Assembly: GCA_052078155.1 (NCBI GenBank)
Contig: JBQJBP010000001.1
Span: forward strand, 992,001 to 1,056,000
Reading direction: 5' to 3'
Length of the DNA: 64,000 bases
From: CAXBMB01 sp052078155
Lineage (GTDB): Bacteria; Pseudomonadota; Alphaproteobacteria; Kiloniellales; DSM-21159
The number at the start of each line of letters is the position of its first letter. Position 1 is the stretch's first letter. Below the pieces are notes generated by a model. That model did no database searches. It was not told the origin of the DNA and was given only the letters and a program-made list of their open reading frames with translations. Shown here piece by piece: positions 34,679-44,350 of this stretch. A program made the position numbers and the translations under genes.

Positions 34679-35650
34679 ATGATGAACGCACGTAAATTCC
34701 TCTTTGATACCGACTTCGAATCATTCGACAGTCCGCCCCCTGCCCCCGCAGCTGAAGAAGTCGTTCAGCCGGAGGAAGAGGTGGTACCAGCGGAAGAAGA
34801 GCTTCCACCTGAGCCGACTTTTTCCCAGGAAGACCTGGCCAACGCCCACGCTGAAGGCTTTCAACAGGGCCACCAGCAAGGCCGTCAGGAAGGCTTCAAT
34901 GAAGCCTCCGCCACCATGAGCAGCCATCAGACCCAGGCTCTCCAGGTCATTGCGGACAGCCTGTCACAACTGATGACGGGTTCAGCTCAGCAGCTTCAGA
35001 AATCGGAAGAAATCGCGGTCGCCACTGCGTTGGCAGTCATTGAAAAGATGCTTCCAAATTACAGCCGCAAGCACGGGTTTGGCGAAGTCGAAACACTGGT
35101 CCGGTCCTGCCTGCAAAACCTGCAGGAAGAACCACGCGTGGTCATTCGTGTGGCCGACGCCCTTCTGGACGAACTGCAGGCCCAGATCAACGGCATTGCT
35201 TCCGGCTGCGGTTTTGAAGGCAAAATCGTCCTTCTGGCCGATGAAGAACTGGGCCTGGGCGATGTGCGCATTGAATGGGCTGATGGCGGCGCAGAGCGGG
35301 ATTCCCAGCGTCTGTGGCAGGAAATCAACGACATCATGGGGCATGTTCTGAACTCTGCCGATCTGCCAGCGGAACCAGAAGACCTGCAGGCCCCGACGAA
35401 CACGCCGGAAGGCCCTGAAGAACCAGAGACGGCTGATGCGGCTGATGCGTCTGCTGCTCCCTCAGATGCGCCCCAGCCCGCCATTGATGCTTTTGACCAC
35501 CTCCCGGAGTTTCAGGACAAACGGGGTGACGCACCCCTGCCCCCCGAAACACCGCCCTCCCCTCAACCGGCAACCTTCGAAGAGGCTCTGTCGACAGCGG
35601 ACGGTTCACAGGGAACCGAACCGACTGGCCAACCCCAGCAAAGGAGCTGA
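34679..35650 (+). CDS. fliH: Flagellar assembly protein FliH (export ATPase regulator)
   Basis: Predicted 323-aa protein. After an acidic proline-rich start (about 15-55), the FliH-type glycine-spaced helix is clear: AHAEGFQQGHQQGRQEGFNE. The FliH/YscL C-terminal domain follows (VATALAVIEKMLPNYSR to DVRIEWADGG). An extra acidic, proline-rich tail of about 90 residues (235-323) has no counterpart in typical FliH. FliH holds the FliI ATPase dimer and ties it to the C-ring through FliN, encoded next. Confidence 0.85.
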   Translation: MMNARKFLFDTDFESFDSPPPAPAAEEVVQPEEEVVPAEEELPPEPTFSQEDLANAHAEGFQQGHQQGRQEGFNEASATMSSHQTQALQVIADSLSQLMTGSAQQLQKSEEIAVATALAVIEKMLPNYSRKHGFGEVETLVRSCLQNLQEEPRVVIRVADALLDELQAQINGIASGCGFEGKIVLLADEELGLGDVRIEWADGGAERDSQRLWQEINDIMGHVLNSADLPAEPEDLQAPTNTPEGPEEPETADAADASAAPSDAPQPAIDAFDHLPEFQDKRGDAPLPPETPPSPQPATFEEALSTADGSQGTEPTGQPQQRS

Positions 35651-35653
35651 TCC

Positions 35654-36001
35654 ATGGCCGAAGAAGAAAATCTCGATCTGACAGAACTGGAAGACGGTCC
35701 GGCAGCCCAGATGCCTGATGTCGCAGCCATTGATGAAATGGACGAACCGACAACTGCCAAGGATCTGGAAGCCGTCTATGACATTCCTGTCCAGGTTTCC
35801 GCAGTGCTCGGCAAGGCCACCATGCAGGTGAGCCAGTTGCTCAAGCTGGGCCGTGGTGCCGTGGTTGAACTGGACCGCAAGGTCGGCGAAGCCATCGACA
35901 TCTACGTCAACAACCGGCTGGTTGCCCGCGGCGAAGTGGTCGTGGTGGAAAACCGACTGGGCGTCACCATGACCGAGATCATCAAATCAGACCGTACCTG
36001 A
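35654..36001 (+). CDS. fliN: Flagellar motor switch protein FliN
   Basis: Predicted 115-aa C-ring protein. An acidic N-terminus (1-40) precedes the SpoA/FliN domain: YDIPVQVSAVLGKATMQVSQ, LLKLGRGAVVELDRKVGEAI, DIYVNNRLVARGEVVVVENR. It begins 3 bp after fliH with AAGGAGCTG as ribosome site. FliM, its usual partner, is not in the window. Confidence 0.93.
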   Translation: MAEEENLDLTELEDGPAAQMPDVAAIDEMDEPTTAKDLEAVYDIPVQVSAVLGKATMQVSQLLKLGRGAVVELDRKVGEAIDIYVNNRLVARGEVVVVENRLGVTMTEIIKSDRT

Positions 36002-36055
36002 TACCGCTGTTGGTCGCCTTGCTGACAAAGCGACCGACAACATAAGGAACATCTA

Positions 36056-36901
36056 ATGGCGAACGTAGATCGCTCAGTTGACAGTAACGAAGCAAACAGC
36101 AACAGGGTCGTCCTTAAAAAGGCGAAACTGAAGCTGGACTACGCCACCATGCTTGGCACCTTTGGCGGCTTCGCCCTGATTATCGGCGCCATGATCATGG
36201 GGGGGTCAGCTGATTCATTTGTCGATCTGCCAGCCTTGCTGATCGTCTTTGGTGGTTCCTTTATGGTCACCTGTATCTCTTACTCCCTGAGTGAGGTGTC
36301 CCGGGCTCAGAAAACCTTCTTGCATACGGTTCTCTACCGCCCTCAGGACCCTTCTGCTGCAGCCTTGCAGATCCTCACGCTGGCAGACACAGCCCGACAG
36401 AAGGGTGCTCTTTTTCTGCAGCACGATCTGCCGGCCCTGAAGTTTGACCCCTTCCTGCAGAAATCCATCGGATTGATCGTGGATGGTCTGCCCGGTGATG
36501 AAGTTGAACGCATTCTGAACCGGGAAGTTGATGCCACCATGCGTCGTCACATCCGGTCCGCCGGGGTTCTGCGCCGGGCCGGGGAAGTGGCCCCTGCCAT
36601 GGGTCTGATAGGAACCCTTGTGGGCCTCGTTCAGATGCTGGGCAATCTGGAAGACCCCACCTCTATTGGCCCGGCCATGGCTGTGGCCCTGCTGACAACC
36701 TTCTACGGCGCCATCCTTGCCAACATGATTTTTCTTCCTTTGGCCAACAAGTTGGAAAGAAATTCTCATGAAGAAAGCCAGGTGAAGCAAATCTACGCCA
36801 TTGGCGCTGCTTCTATCGGTCGCCAGGAAAACCCCCGCCGCCTCGAGATTCTGCTGAACTCCATTCTCTCGCCGGAATACCGGGTTCAGTACTTCAAATA
36901 A
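36056..36901 (+). CDS. MotA/PomA-family flagellar stator protein
   Basis: Predicted 281-aa inner-membrane protein with four helices: about 32-52 (MLGTFGGFALIIGAMIMGG), 58-78, 180-202 (EVAPAMGLIGTLVGLVQMLG) and 206-230 (AVALLTTFYGAILANMIFLP). The cytoplasmic loop carries the conserved RHIRSAGVLRRAGEVAPAMG. Layout and length resemble PomA-type stators rather than enterobacterial MotA. No motB/pomB follows, which is unusual because the two are normally adjacent; the partner must lie elsewhere. The ion used (proton or sodium) cannot be told from this gene. It lies between fliN and flbD. Confidence 0.85.
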   Translation: MANVDRSVDSNEANSNRVVLKKAKLKLDYATMLGTFGGFALIIGAMIMGGSADSFVDLPALLIVFGGSFMVTCISYSLSEVSRAQKTFLHTVLYRPQDPSAAALQILTLADTARQKGALFLQHDLPALKFDPFLQKSIGLIVDGLPGDEVERILNREVDATMRRHIRSAGVLRRAGEVAPAMGLIGTLVGLVQMLGNLEDPTSIGPAMAVALLTTFYGAILANMIFLPLANKLERNSHEESQVKQIYAIGAASIGRQENPRRLEILLNSILSPEYRVQYFK

Positions 36902-36937
36902 AACAGACGAATTTGTGTTAATCGGAGCACACAAAAA

Positions 36938-38512
36938 ATGCGCTTACTAATCGTTGGATCACTTGATGGGCACATCGCCACGGCTGGCAAGATAGCCTTG
37001 GATCGGGGTGCAAAAGTCGCTCATGTGGATGATCTCGAGTCAGCCATGGCAACGCTGCGGTCCGGAAACGGTGCCGATCTGTTGATGGTCGACGTCGCCC
37101 TGGATGTCGAGTGGCTGGTCAAATCTCTGGAAGGCGAACGCTTTTCCCTGCCTGTGGTGGCCTGCGGTATCAAGGCAACGCCTGAACAGGCTGCAGCTGC
37201 CATTCGCGCCGGGGCCAAAGAATATGTGCCTCTTCCCCCCGACCCTGAACTGATTGCCGCTGTTCTGGCTGCGGTGACGGAGGAAACCACCTCCTTCATC
37301 TGCGCCGATCCGGTGATGGAACAGGTAATCCGGTTGGCAGAACAGGTGGCGAGCTCCGACGCCTCTGTGATGATCACCGGTGAATCCGGGACCGGTAAAG
37401 AAGTCATGGCCCGCTACATCCATGGCAAATCCAAGCGCGCCGCCAACGCCTTCGTCTCCGTGAACTGTGCAGCCATCCCGGAAAACCTTCTGGAAAGTGA
37501 GCTGTTCGGCCATGAAAAAGGCGCGTTCACCGGCGCACTGGCCCGACGCATCGGCAAGTTTGAAGAAGCCAACGGCGGCACCCTGCTGCTGGACGAAATC
37601 ACAGAAATGCACCCGCGGCTGCAGGCCAAGTTGCTGCGCGCCATTCAGGAGCGGGAAATTGATCGGGTGGGCGGCACCACCCCCATCAAGGTCAACATCC
37701 GCCTGCTGGCCACCTCCAACCGCGACATGGAAGAAGCCATTCGCGAAGGCCAGTTCCGGGAAGATCTCTATTTCCGGCTGAACGTGGTGGGCCTGGGACT
37801 GCCTGCGCTGCGTGAGCGTCCCCAGGACATTCCGACCCTGGCGGTTCACTTCCTCAAAAAATACGCCGAAAGCAATGGCGTCCCTCAGCCCAACCTGAGC
37901 CAGGAAGCCCTGAAAATCATCCGGGCTCACCCCTGGCGGGGGAACGTCCGCGAACTGGAAAATGCCATGCACCGGGCCGTGCTGCTGGCCAACGACAATG
38001 TGGTCGGCCCGGAAGCTGTCCTGCTTTACGGTGCCCGCCCCGCCACGGCCCAGCCCATCGCACCCCAGGCCGCAGCGGTTCAGGGGTATCAGCAAAACAG
38101 CGCTGCCGCGGCTCAGGCCTATGGCCAGCCCGCCCAGCCTGAAGGCGCCTATGGCAGCCAGCCTCTGGCGTCCGGCTATGGCCAGCCCGCTGCCCCCGTT
38201 GTTCCTCAGCAGCCGGCCCCGGCAGCCTTTGAAACACCGCAGGCCAGCCCGGCCTGGGAAGAACCCTCCAGCCCGGCACAGCCAGCAGCTGCAGATGACA
38301 GCACGGCGGGAGGCACTTCTATGGTTGGAAAAACCGTGGCTGAAGTGGAAAAGGAACTGATCATCGACACCCTGGAACACTGCCTGGGCAACCGAACCCA
38401 CGCGGCAAACATTCTTGGGATCTCCATCCGGACCTTGCGCAACAAGCTGAAAATCTACTCCGAAACCGGCGTCAACGTCCCCATGCCGGGCAGTGATATG
38501 GCACGGGGCTAA
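36938..38512 (+). CDS. flbD: Sigma-54-dependent flagellar activator FlbD
   Basis: Predicted 524-aa bacterial enhancer-binding protein. Residues 1-120 form a receiver-like domain with D52 kept but without the N-terminal acidic pair and with the conserved lysine region altered (KEYVPLPP), as in FlbD, so control is probably by FliX rather than phosphorylation. The AAA+ domain has Walker A GESGTGKE (148-155), GAFTGA (195-200) and the HPWRGNVRELENAM motif. A Q/A/P-rich linker spans about 370-455. A Fis-type helix-turn-helix ends the protein (ANILGISIRTLRNKLKIYSE). It should drive the six sigma-54 promoters of this window. Confidence 0.92.
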   Translation: MRLLIVGSLDGHIATAGKIALDRGAKVAHVDDLESAMATLRSGNGADLLMVDVALDVEWLVKSLEGERFSLPVVACGIKATPEQAAAAIRAGAKEYVPLPPDPELIAAVLAAVTEETTSFICADPVMEQVIRLAEQVASSDASVMITGESGTGKEVMARYIHGKSKRAANAFVSVNCAAIPENLLESELFGHEKGAFTGALARRIGKFEEANGGTLLLDEITEMHPRLQAKLLRAIQEREIDRVGGTTPIKVNIRLLATSNRDMEEAIREGQFREDLYFRLNVVGLGLPALRERPQDIPTLAVHFLKKYAESNGVPQPNLSQEALKIIRAHPWRGNVRELENAMHRAVLLANDNVVGPEAVLLYGARPATAQPIAPQAAAVQGYQQNSAAAAQAYGQPAQPEGAYGSQPLASGYGQPAAPVVPQQPAPAAFETPQASPAWEEPSSPAQPAAADDSTAGGTSMVGKTVAEVEKELIIDTLEHCLGNRTHAANILGISIRTLRNKLKIYSETGVNVPMPGSDMARG

Positions 38513-38593
38513 CCAGCCTCTGCCCTTCTCTGCAGAAGAAGTGCAACTGTAACAGGTCTGAAAGCCTCGGCTTTCTAAACAACTGGGATCTTC

Positions 38594-40723
38594 ATGTCCG
38601 ACAGCGGTGACAGCAACAACAACGGTATGGGAGCGCTGGTCAGCAGCGGTGCCTTTACGCCCAACAAGGTGATGACCGCGCTCAAGCGCGGCGACATCGG
38701 CCTTGCCCTGGGTGTCACGGCCATCCTGATCGTTTTGATTCTGCCCATGCCGCCCTGGTTGCTGGATTTTGGCCTGGCCATCTCCATGACCCTGTCGGTG
38801 CTGGTCCTCATGACCGTGCTCTTTATCAACCGGGCACTGGACTTTTCTTCCTTCCCGACCGTCCTGCTGATTGCCACCATGCTGCGCCTGTCGCTGAACC
38901 TGGCCTCCACCCGGCTGATTCTGGCCGACGGGCATGAGGGAACAGCCGCCGCAGGGCAGATCATTCAGGCCTTTGGCAACTTTGTCATGGGCGGCAACTT
39001 TGTCATCGGGATCATCATCTTTGCCATTCTGGTGCTGGTGAACTTTGTGGTGATCACCAAAGGGTCCGGCCGTATTGCAGAGGTCTCGGCCCGCTTCAGC
39101 CTGGACGCCATGCCCGGCAAGCAGATGGCCATCGACGCCGACCTCTCCAGTGGTCTGATTGATGAAACCTCCGCCCGCCAGCGCCGGAAAGACCTGGAAG
39201 CTGAAAGCACCTTCTATGGCTCCATGGACGGTGCGGCCAAGTTTGTCCGCGGTGACGCCATTGCCGGTCTGCTGATCACCTTCATCAACGCCATCGGCGG
39301 CATCATCATCGGTGTCGCGCAGATGGACCTGTCTTTCGCGGAAGCCGCCAACAACTACACACTTCTGACGGTCGGTGACGGTCTGATCACCCAGATCCCA
39401 GCCCTGATCGTCTCAACCGCAGCCGGTCTGCTGGTGACCAAAGCCACGGCTGAAGGCACCACGGATCAGGCGGTTTTCGGTCAGTTGGGTGGCTATCCCC
39501 GCGCCCTGGCTCTGTCCAGTTTCCTGATGATGGCCATGGCCCTCTTGCCTGGCATCCCCATGATCCCCTTTTTCTTGCTGGCAGCTGTTGCAGGTGGTTT
39601 TGCCTACATGACCTACCGGCGCCAGGGGGTCATCGAACAGGAAGAGGTGCAGCGCGAAGAAGAAGAAGCGGCTACAGCGCCCGTTGCCGAAGAGCCCATT
39701 TCCAACATTCTGCAGATCGATCAGGTGCGTCTGGAGCTGGGCTATGGCCTGCTGCCCCTGCTGAACAACCAGGGCGGACAGAAACTGACCGACCAGATCA
39801 AGTCCCTGCGCCGTCAGCTGGCCCAGGAGCTGGGCTTTGTGCTGCCGTCGGTGCGCATTCAGGACAATCTGCAGCTGCCCCCCAACACCTATGTGCTGCG
39901 CCTGAAAGAGGTGGAAGCCGGACGCGGTGAAATGCGTCCGAACATGCTGCTGGTGATGGACCCCCGGGGCGAACCCATCGGCCTGCCCGGGGAAGAAACG
40001 GTGGAACCGACCTTTGGTCTGCCCGCCATGTGGATTGCCGAAAGTGCCCGGGAAGAAGCCTTGTTCCGGGGGTATACCGTGGTCGACCCGCAAACGGTGA
40101 TCACCACGCACCTGACGGAAATCATCAAAGACAACATGCCGGAGCTGCTGTCCTACAGCGAAACCCAGAAGCTGATGGACGAACTGGACAAGGATCATCA
40201 GAAGCTGATTGCCGATCTGATCCCGGCCCAAATTGCTGTGGGCGGTGTCCAGCGGGTGCTGCAAAACCTGCTGAACGAGCGCATTTCCATCCGCGATCTG
40301 CCTACCATCCTGGAAGGCATTTCAGAAGCCTGCGGCTACACCCGCTCCATCACGGCCATCACCGAACATGTGCGTACCCGCCTGGCACGCCAGATCTCCA
40401 ACGACAACGCCACGGAAGAAGGCGTGGTGGCGCTGGTCAGCCTGTCCCCGGCCTGGGAGCAGACATTTGTGGAATCTCTGATCGGTGACGGCGAAGAAAA
40501 GCAACTCTCGCTGCCCCCCAGCCGCCTGCAGGAGTTCATCACGGCCGTACGCCAGAACCTGGAACGCCACGCCATGACGGGCAACTCTCCCGCCCTGCTG
40601 ACTTCACCGCGCATCCGTCCCTACGTTCGCTCTATCATTGAGCGTTTCCGTCCCGCCACGGTAGTATTGTCTCAGAATGAAATTCACCCGAAGGCCAAAA
40701 TCAAAACACTGGGGCAGATATAA
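38594..40723 (+). CDS. flhA: Flagellar export gate protein FlhA
   Basis: Predicted 709-aa export gate subunit. The N-terminal half has about eight membrane helices and the FHIPEP signature region, including ISMTLSVLVLMTVLFINRAL and FPTVLLIATMLRLSLNLAST. The loop FSLDAMPGKQMAIDADLSSG is highly conserved. The C-terminal cytosolic domain (about 360-709) docks chaperone-substrate complexes (LRIQ-type region VRIQDNLQLPPNTYVLRLKE). It begins the flhA-flhF-flhG group. The start ATG at 38594 has GGGATC upstream. Confidence 0.95.
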   Translation: MSDSGDSNNNGMGALVSSGAFTPNKVMTALKRGDIGLALGVTAILIVLILPMPPWLLDFGLAISMTLSVLVLMTVLFINRALDFSSFPTVLLIATMLRLSLNLASTRLILADGHEGTAAAGQIIQAFGNFVMGGNFVIGIIIFAILVLVNFVVITKGSGRIAEVSARFSLDAMPGKQMAIDADLSSGLIDETSARQRRKDLEAESTFYGSMDGAAKFVRGDAIAGLLITFINAIGGIIIGVAQMDLSFAEAANNYTLLTVGDGLITQIPALIVSTAAGLLVTKATAEGTTDQAVFGQLGGYPRALALSSFLMMAMALLPGIPMIPFFLLAAVAGGFAYMTYRRQGVIEQEEVQREEEEAATAPVAEEPISNILQIDQVRLELGYGLLPLLNNQGGQKLTDQIKSLRRQLAQELGFVLPSVRIQDNLQLPPNTYVLRLKEVEAGRGEMRPNMLLVMDPRGEPIGLPGEETVEPTFGLPAMWIAESAREEALFRGYTVVDPQTVITTHLTEIIKDNMPELLSYSETQKLMDELDKDHQKLIADLIPAQIAVGGVQRVLQNLLNERISIRDLPTILEGISEACGYTRSITAITEHVRTRLARQISNDNATEEGVVALVSLSPAWEQTFVESLIGDGEEKQLSLPPSRLQEFITAVRQNLERHAMTGNSPALLTSPRIRPYVRSIIERFRPATVVLSQNEIHPKAKIKTLGQI

Positions 40724-40770
40724 GTGAGAAACCTATCTTTTCTTCCCCCACAGACTGAGGCTGTTGCTCC

Positions 40771-41769
40771 ATGAAGATGAAGAGCTTCAGCGGGTCCTCC
40801 CTTCCCGACGCCATGGAACAGGTGCGTCAGGTCTTCGGGACGAACGCGGTCATCCTTGATACCCAGGAGCTGGAAGGTGGCGGCATCCGTGTTACCGCTG
40901 CCGTTGAGTCAGATCCCAACGACGACATCAGCCGGGTGGTGGAAGTTACCGGTGAAGCCGTTACGGCGCTGGGAGAGATCCTGGAATATCACCGGGTGCC
41001 TCTTACGCTCGCTGACAAACTCATGGCCGCATCTGCTTCTCTTCTGGACGAAGAGCCGGACATGATGCTGGCCGGTGCACTGGACTACCTGTTGCGCTTT
41101 GGCCCCCTGCCCGGTGAACGCAAAGCCGTCGCAACAAACAGTGTCCGTCGTCCTCTGATGGTCATGGGCCCGCCCGGCAGCGGAAAAAGCTCCACCGCGG
41201 CCAAGATCTGCGCCCGCCGACGCCTCGCCGGGGAAGAAGCCCACTTCATCTCACTGGACAGTCAGACCGCAGGCGCCCGCGAACAGGCCCAGGCCTACTC
41301 CAAGGCCCTGGGAATTCCCCTGACCATGGCTGCGGACGTGGATGAACTGACCGACACCCTGGACAAAATTCCGCCACAACAGCTGACCATCATCGATACG
41401 GTGGGCATCAACCCCTTCGATGATGCGGAACGGGATCATCTGTCGCTGATACTCAACGCCAGCAATGCAGAAGGCCTGCTCATTCTACCAGCCGGCGGTG
41501 ATGCCTTGGAATCAGCCGAAACAGCTGTGGCTTTTGCAGAATGCGGGGCCCGGGGTCTGATTTCAACGCGCATCGATGCGGCCCGCCGATTTGGCGGGGT
41601 CTTAACGGCCACGCAGGCCGGAAAACTGCAACTGGTTGCATTGGGCATATCACCCTCAATTGGAAACGGACTGGCAGCCGTTACACCGGTGAAACTGGCA
41701 CGACTATTGATGCCGGAAACAGATGAACAAGAAGAACAGGACCACCTCGTAGCGGGATTGAGGCGATGA
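40771..41769 (+). CDS. flhF: SRP-type GTPase FlhF
   Basis: Predicted 332-aa FlhF-like GTPase that sets flagellar position and number. The N-terminus MKMKSFSGSSLPDAMEQVRQ matches FlhF. The GTPase part has P-loop GPPGSGKSS (133-141) where other FlhF proteins read GPTGVGKTT, then SLDSQTAGAREQAQAYSKAL (G2 region) and IIDTVGINPFD (G3; the usual DTAG is DTVG). Binding residues are thus somewhat altered and hydrolysis may be atypical. Its stop overlaps the flhG start (ATGA). Confidence 0.85.
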   Translation: MKMKSFSGSSLPDAMEQVRQVFGTNAVILDTQELEGGGIRVTAAVESDPNDDISRVVEVTGEAVTALGEILEYHRVPLTLADKLMAASASLLDEEPDMMLAGALDYLLRFGPLPGERKAVATNSVRRPLMVMGPPGSGKSSTAAKICARRRLAGEEAHFISLDSQTAGAREQAQAYSKALGIPLTMAADVDELTDTLDKIPPQQLTIIDTVGINPFDDAERDHLSLILNASNAEGLLILPAGGDALESAETAVAFAECGARGLISTRIDAARRFGGVLTATQAGKLQLVALGISPSIGNGLAAVTPVKLARLLMPETDEQEEQDHLVAGLRR

Positions 41770-42554
41770 ACAATCTAGAGTCACAAATGGCGCAGAAAGC
41801 TCCCAACGGCAGCAAAAAGTCCCAGCTCATGGCCATTGCCTCCGGCAAAGGCGGGGTCGGCAAAACCTGGCTTTCCATCACCCTGGCACACGCGCTGGCC
41901 AGCCGGGAAAAGAAGATCCTGCTGTTTGACGGCGATCTGGGTCTGGCCAACATTGATGTTCAGCTGGGTCTGGCACCTGAGGTCGACCTGGGCGGGGTCC
42001 TGGCAGGCACCTATGACCTGAAAGCTGCGACATCGCGCTATCAGGACGGCGGCTTCGATGTCATCGCCGGTCGCTCCGGTTCCGGGTCTCTCGCAGCCCT
42101 GCCAACTGAACGTCTGCGCGCACTGGGAAGCCAGCTCATCACCCTGTCAGATGACTATGACAAAGTTTTGCTGGATCTGGGCGCCGGGATTGACCGCACG
42201 GTCCGGCAACTTGCCTCGCTGGCCTCGCCGATCCTGGTGGTCTGCACAGATGAACCCACATCGCTGACCGACGCCTACGCTTTCATCAAACTGACCGTGG
42301 CACAGAACCGCAATGCGGACCTGCGGGTGGTCATCAACATGGCCTCTTCCAAAAGCGAAGGCGAGCGGACCTATTCCACGCTTCGCAAGGCCTGTGAGAA
42401 CTTCCTGAAGATCACCCCGCCACTGGCCGGTATGGTCCGCCGGGACAACCGGGTGAAAGAAGCCATCCGCGCACAATCTCCTTTGCTGCAGCGCTTCCCG
42501 AACAGTGAAGCAGCTCAGGACATTGAAGCCCTGGCCAAGACCTTAATGGCCTGA
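41766..42554 (+). CDS. flhG: MinD/ParA-type ATPase FlhG (FleN)
   Basis: Predicted 262-aa ATPase that restrains flagellar number and stimulates FlhF. Deviant Walker A SGKGGVGKTW (26-35), FDGDLGLANIDVQLGL (switch I region) and LLDLGAGIDRTVRQL (switch II) are clear. Unlike many FlhG proteins, it lacks an obvious long C-terminal membrane helix. It overlaps flhF by 4 bp, confirming translational coupling. Confidence 0.9.
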   Translation: MNNLESQMAQKAPNGSKKSQLMAIASGKGGVGKTWLSITLAHALASREKKILLFDGDLGLANIDVQLGLAPEVDLGGVLAGTYDLKAATSRYQDGGFDVIAGRSGSGSLAALPTERLRALGSQLITLSDDYDKVLLDLGAGIDRTVRQLASLASPILVVCTDEPTSLTDAYAFIKLTVAQNRNADLRVVINMASSKSEGERTYSTLRKACENFLKITPPLAGMVRRDNRVKEAIRAQSPLLQRFPNSEAAQDIEALAKTLMA

Positions 42555-42706
42555 CACCTGACCGTTGCCCGCCAACATCACTGAGGACCATCTGGTCCAC
42601 AGGATGCCAAGGCCCCCACAGCTTACTTAAGGACGCCTCTTTTCACCGCCAATGCCATGACCCAGACGGCCTCACTCCTCTCTAACAAGCAGAGCATTAC
42701 CCTGTA

Positions 42707-44323
42707 ATGAGTGATGTCAGCGGCGGCATGCGCATTCCTCCAGCGGCGGGCAGTCCAACAGGACCCAGCGGCACACCGGGTCAGGTGATCAACCCTCCCC
42801 CTTCCGCATTGCAGCTGGTCTCCGGTGACAGCCTGGGCGGAACCGTAACCGGCACCGACAAATCAGGCCATTTGCTGATCAAAACAGAGTTGGGGCAACT
42901 TGCCCTGCTGACTTCAGCCAAGCTGCCCACGGGGACTCAGGTCAATCTGCAGATCCGACAGACTGGGTCTGAACTCTATGTCCTGATTTTTCCAACACAC
43001 AAGAAGGTCAAAGACCAGACTCTGCGCCCCGCCACACATGAGGCAGGTGCGGCCAAAACGGGCGCAGCTTCCTCACAAATGGCCAGTGGTCAGGCTCAAA
43101 ACACAGCGGGATCGGGCAGCACAGCCCTGAGGCAAGACACAACCACGCTGGGCCAGCGCCTGACCGCAACCCTTCAGGCTTTGCCTCACAAAGCAGGAGA
43201 GGGATCGCAGACCATATCACCGGTACAGGCACGTCCTGCAGGTGCACCAGCCCCCGTTAACAGTGCCCTCTCCGCCTACGCGCCCCCCGCTGGGGTGCCA
43301 GGTACCGCAGCAACGTCTGCCAGCGGCGGCCTTGTGGCCGGATCCAGCCTGTCCCTGAAAGTTGTGAACTTCACCGCGCCCGCCAACACCACGGCTTTCA
43401 CTGCGCCAACGCAAAACAACACCCAGCTGCCTGCCCCTGAAAAACTGCCCGGCAATCTGATGCGCTTTGACGGCCTTGTGATCGGCCAGAACGGCCAGGG
43501 GCGCCCTCTTGTGCAAAGCCCCCTTGGCTTGCTTGTCCTTAACCTGCAAAGCAATCTGCCTGTGGGAAGCCGCCTGCAGCTGGAAAGCGAAATGGCTCCC
43601 CCTGCAGACAAAACCACTGCCTCTGTTGCGCCGAAGGATGCCATTCCTACTGCGGCTGGCAAATGGGGGATGATGGAAGAAATCCTGACCAACCTGTCGT
43701 CCGCAGGCCAGACCTACGCTGGCCAGGAGATCCTCAGCAAACTGCCCAAAGCCGATGCCAAGCTGACCAGCAGCCTGCTTTTCTTCATGACTGCACTCAA
43801 AAGCGGCGATCTGAGCAGTTGGTTTCCGCCACTAAGTCAAGCTCAGCTGAAAGCAGCAGGCAAAGACGACCTGGTGCAAAAAGCGGGCAGAGAATTCGGC
43901 CAGCTCTCCCAACTGTCCAGCGACCCAGCCGGTCCCTCGGACTGGCGCTTGTTCCTGCTGCCCTTCATGGGCAACAACCAGCTTCGAGAAATTCGGTTCT
44001 TTATGCGCCATGGCGGACAGGGAGGCGATGGGCAGTCCCCTGAAGAGGCAGGGCCAGAAGCCACGCGTTTTGTGGTCGATGTTGATCTGACCCGATTGGG
44101 CTCAATGCAGCTGGATGGACTGGTAAGAGAGAGCCGCTTTGATCTGGTCCTGCGCAGCCGGCAGGATCTGCCGCTGCTGATGCGAAATGACATCGGACAG
44201 ATTTTTGAAACGGCCAACGAAATTGCCGGGTTTCAGGGCAGTGTCACCTTCCAGACGTCCGACGCCTGGCAACAGATGAAGGTTCCCGGGGAGGAATCCG
44301 GCAGCGGAAATGTGGTGGTTTAG
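42707..44323 (+). CDS. Second FliK-like protein (hypothetical flagellar protein)
   Basis: Predicted 538-aa protein. The first 90 residues have a small beta-rich fold (SGHLLIKTELGQLALLTSAK), residues 95-240 are A/T/Q-rich and disordered, and a second LVIGQNGQGRPLVQSPLGLL block resembles the first. The C-terminal part (about 450-530: RFVVDVDLTRLGSMQLDGLV, FDLVLRSRQDLPLLMRNDIG, ANEIAGFQGSVTFQ) has the pattern of the FliK C-terminal domain. Placement after flhG and before fliJ/fliI supports a flagellar role. Whether it is exported or controls hook length is unknown; it differs from the clear FliK at 27028. Confidence 0.6.
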   Translation: MSDVSGGMRIPPAAGSPTGPSGTPGQVINPPPSALQLVSGDSLGGTVTGTDKSGHLLIKTELGQLALLTSAKLPTGTQVNLQIRQTGSELYVLIFPTHKKVKDQTLRPATHEAGAAKTGAASSQMASGQAQNTAGSGSTALRQDTTTLGQRLTATLQALPHKAGEGSQTISPVQARPAGAPAPVNSALSAYAPPAGVPGTAATSASGGLVAGSSLSLKVVNFTAPANTTAFTAPTQNNTQLPAPEKLPGNLMRFDGLVIGQNGQGRPLVQSPLGLLVLNLQSNLPVGSRLQLESEMAPPADKTTASVAPKDAIPTAAGKWGMMEEILTNLSSAGQTYAGQEILSKLPKADAKLTSSLLFFMTALKSGDLSSWFPPLSQAQLKAAGKDDLVQKAGREFGQLSQLSSDPAGPSDWRLFLLPFMGNNQLREIRFFMRHGGQGGDGQSPEEAGPEATRFVVDVDLTRLGSMQLDGLVRESRFDLVLRSRQDLPLLMRNDIGQIFETANEIAGFQGSVTFQTSDAWQQMKVPGEESGSGNVVV

Positions 44324-44350
44324 ACCCTGAAATCGTCGTTGGCGCTGCAG

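Noticed and set aside
37040..38935. 631-codon minus-strand frame over flbD and the flhA start
   Set aside because: Antisense to the AAA+ domain of flbD; Q/H/G-rich product typical of reverse-frame translation.
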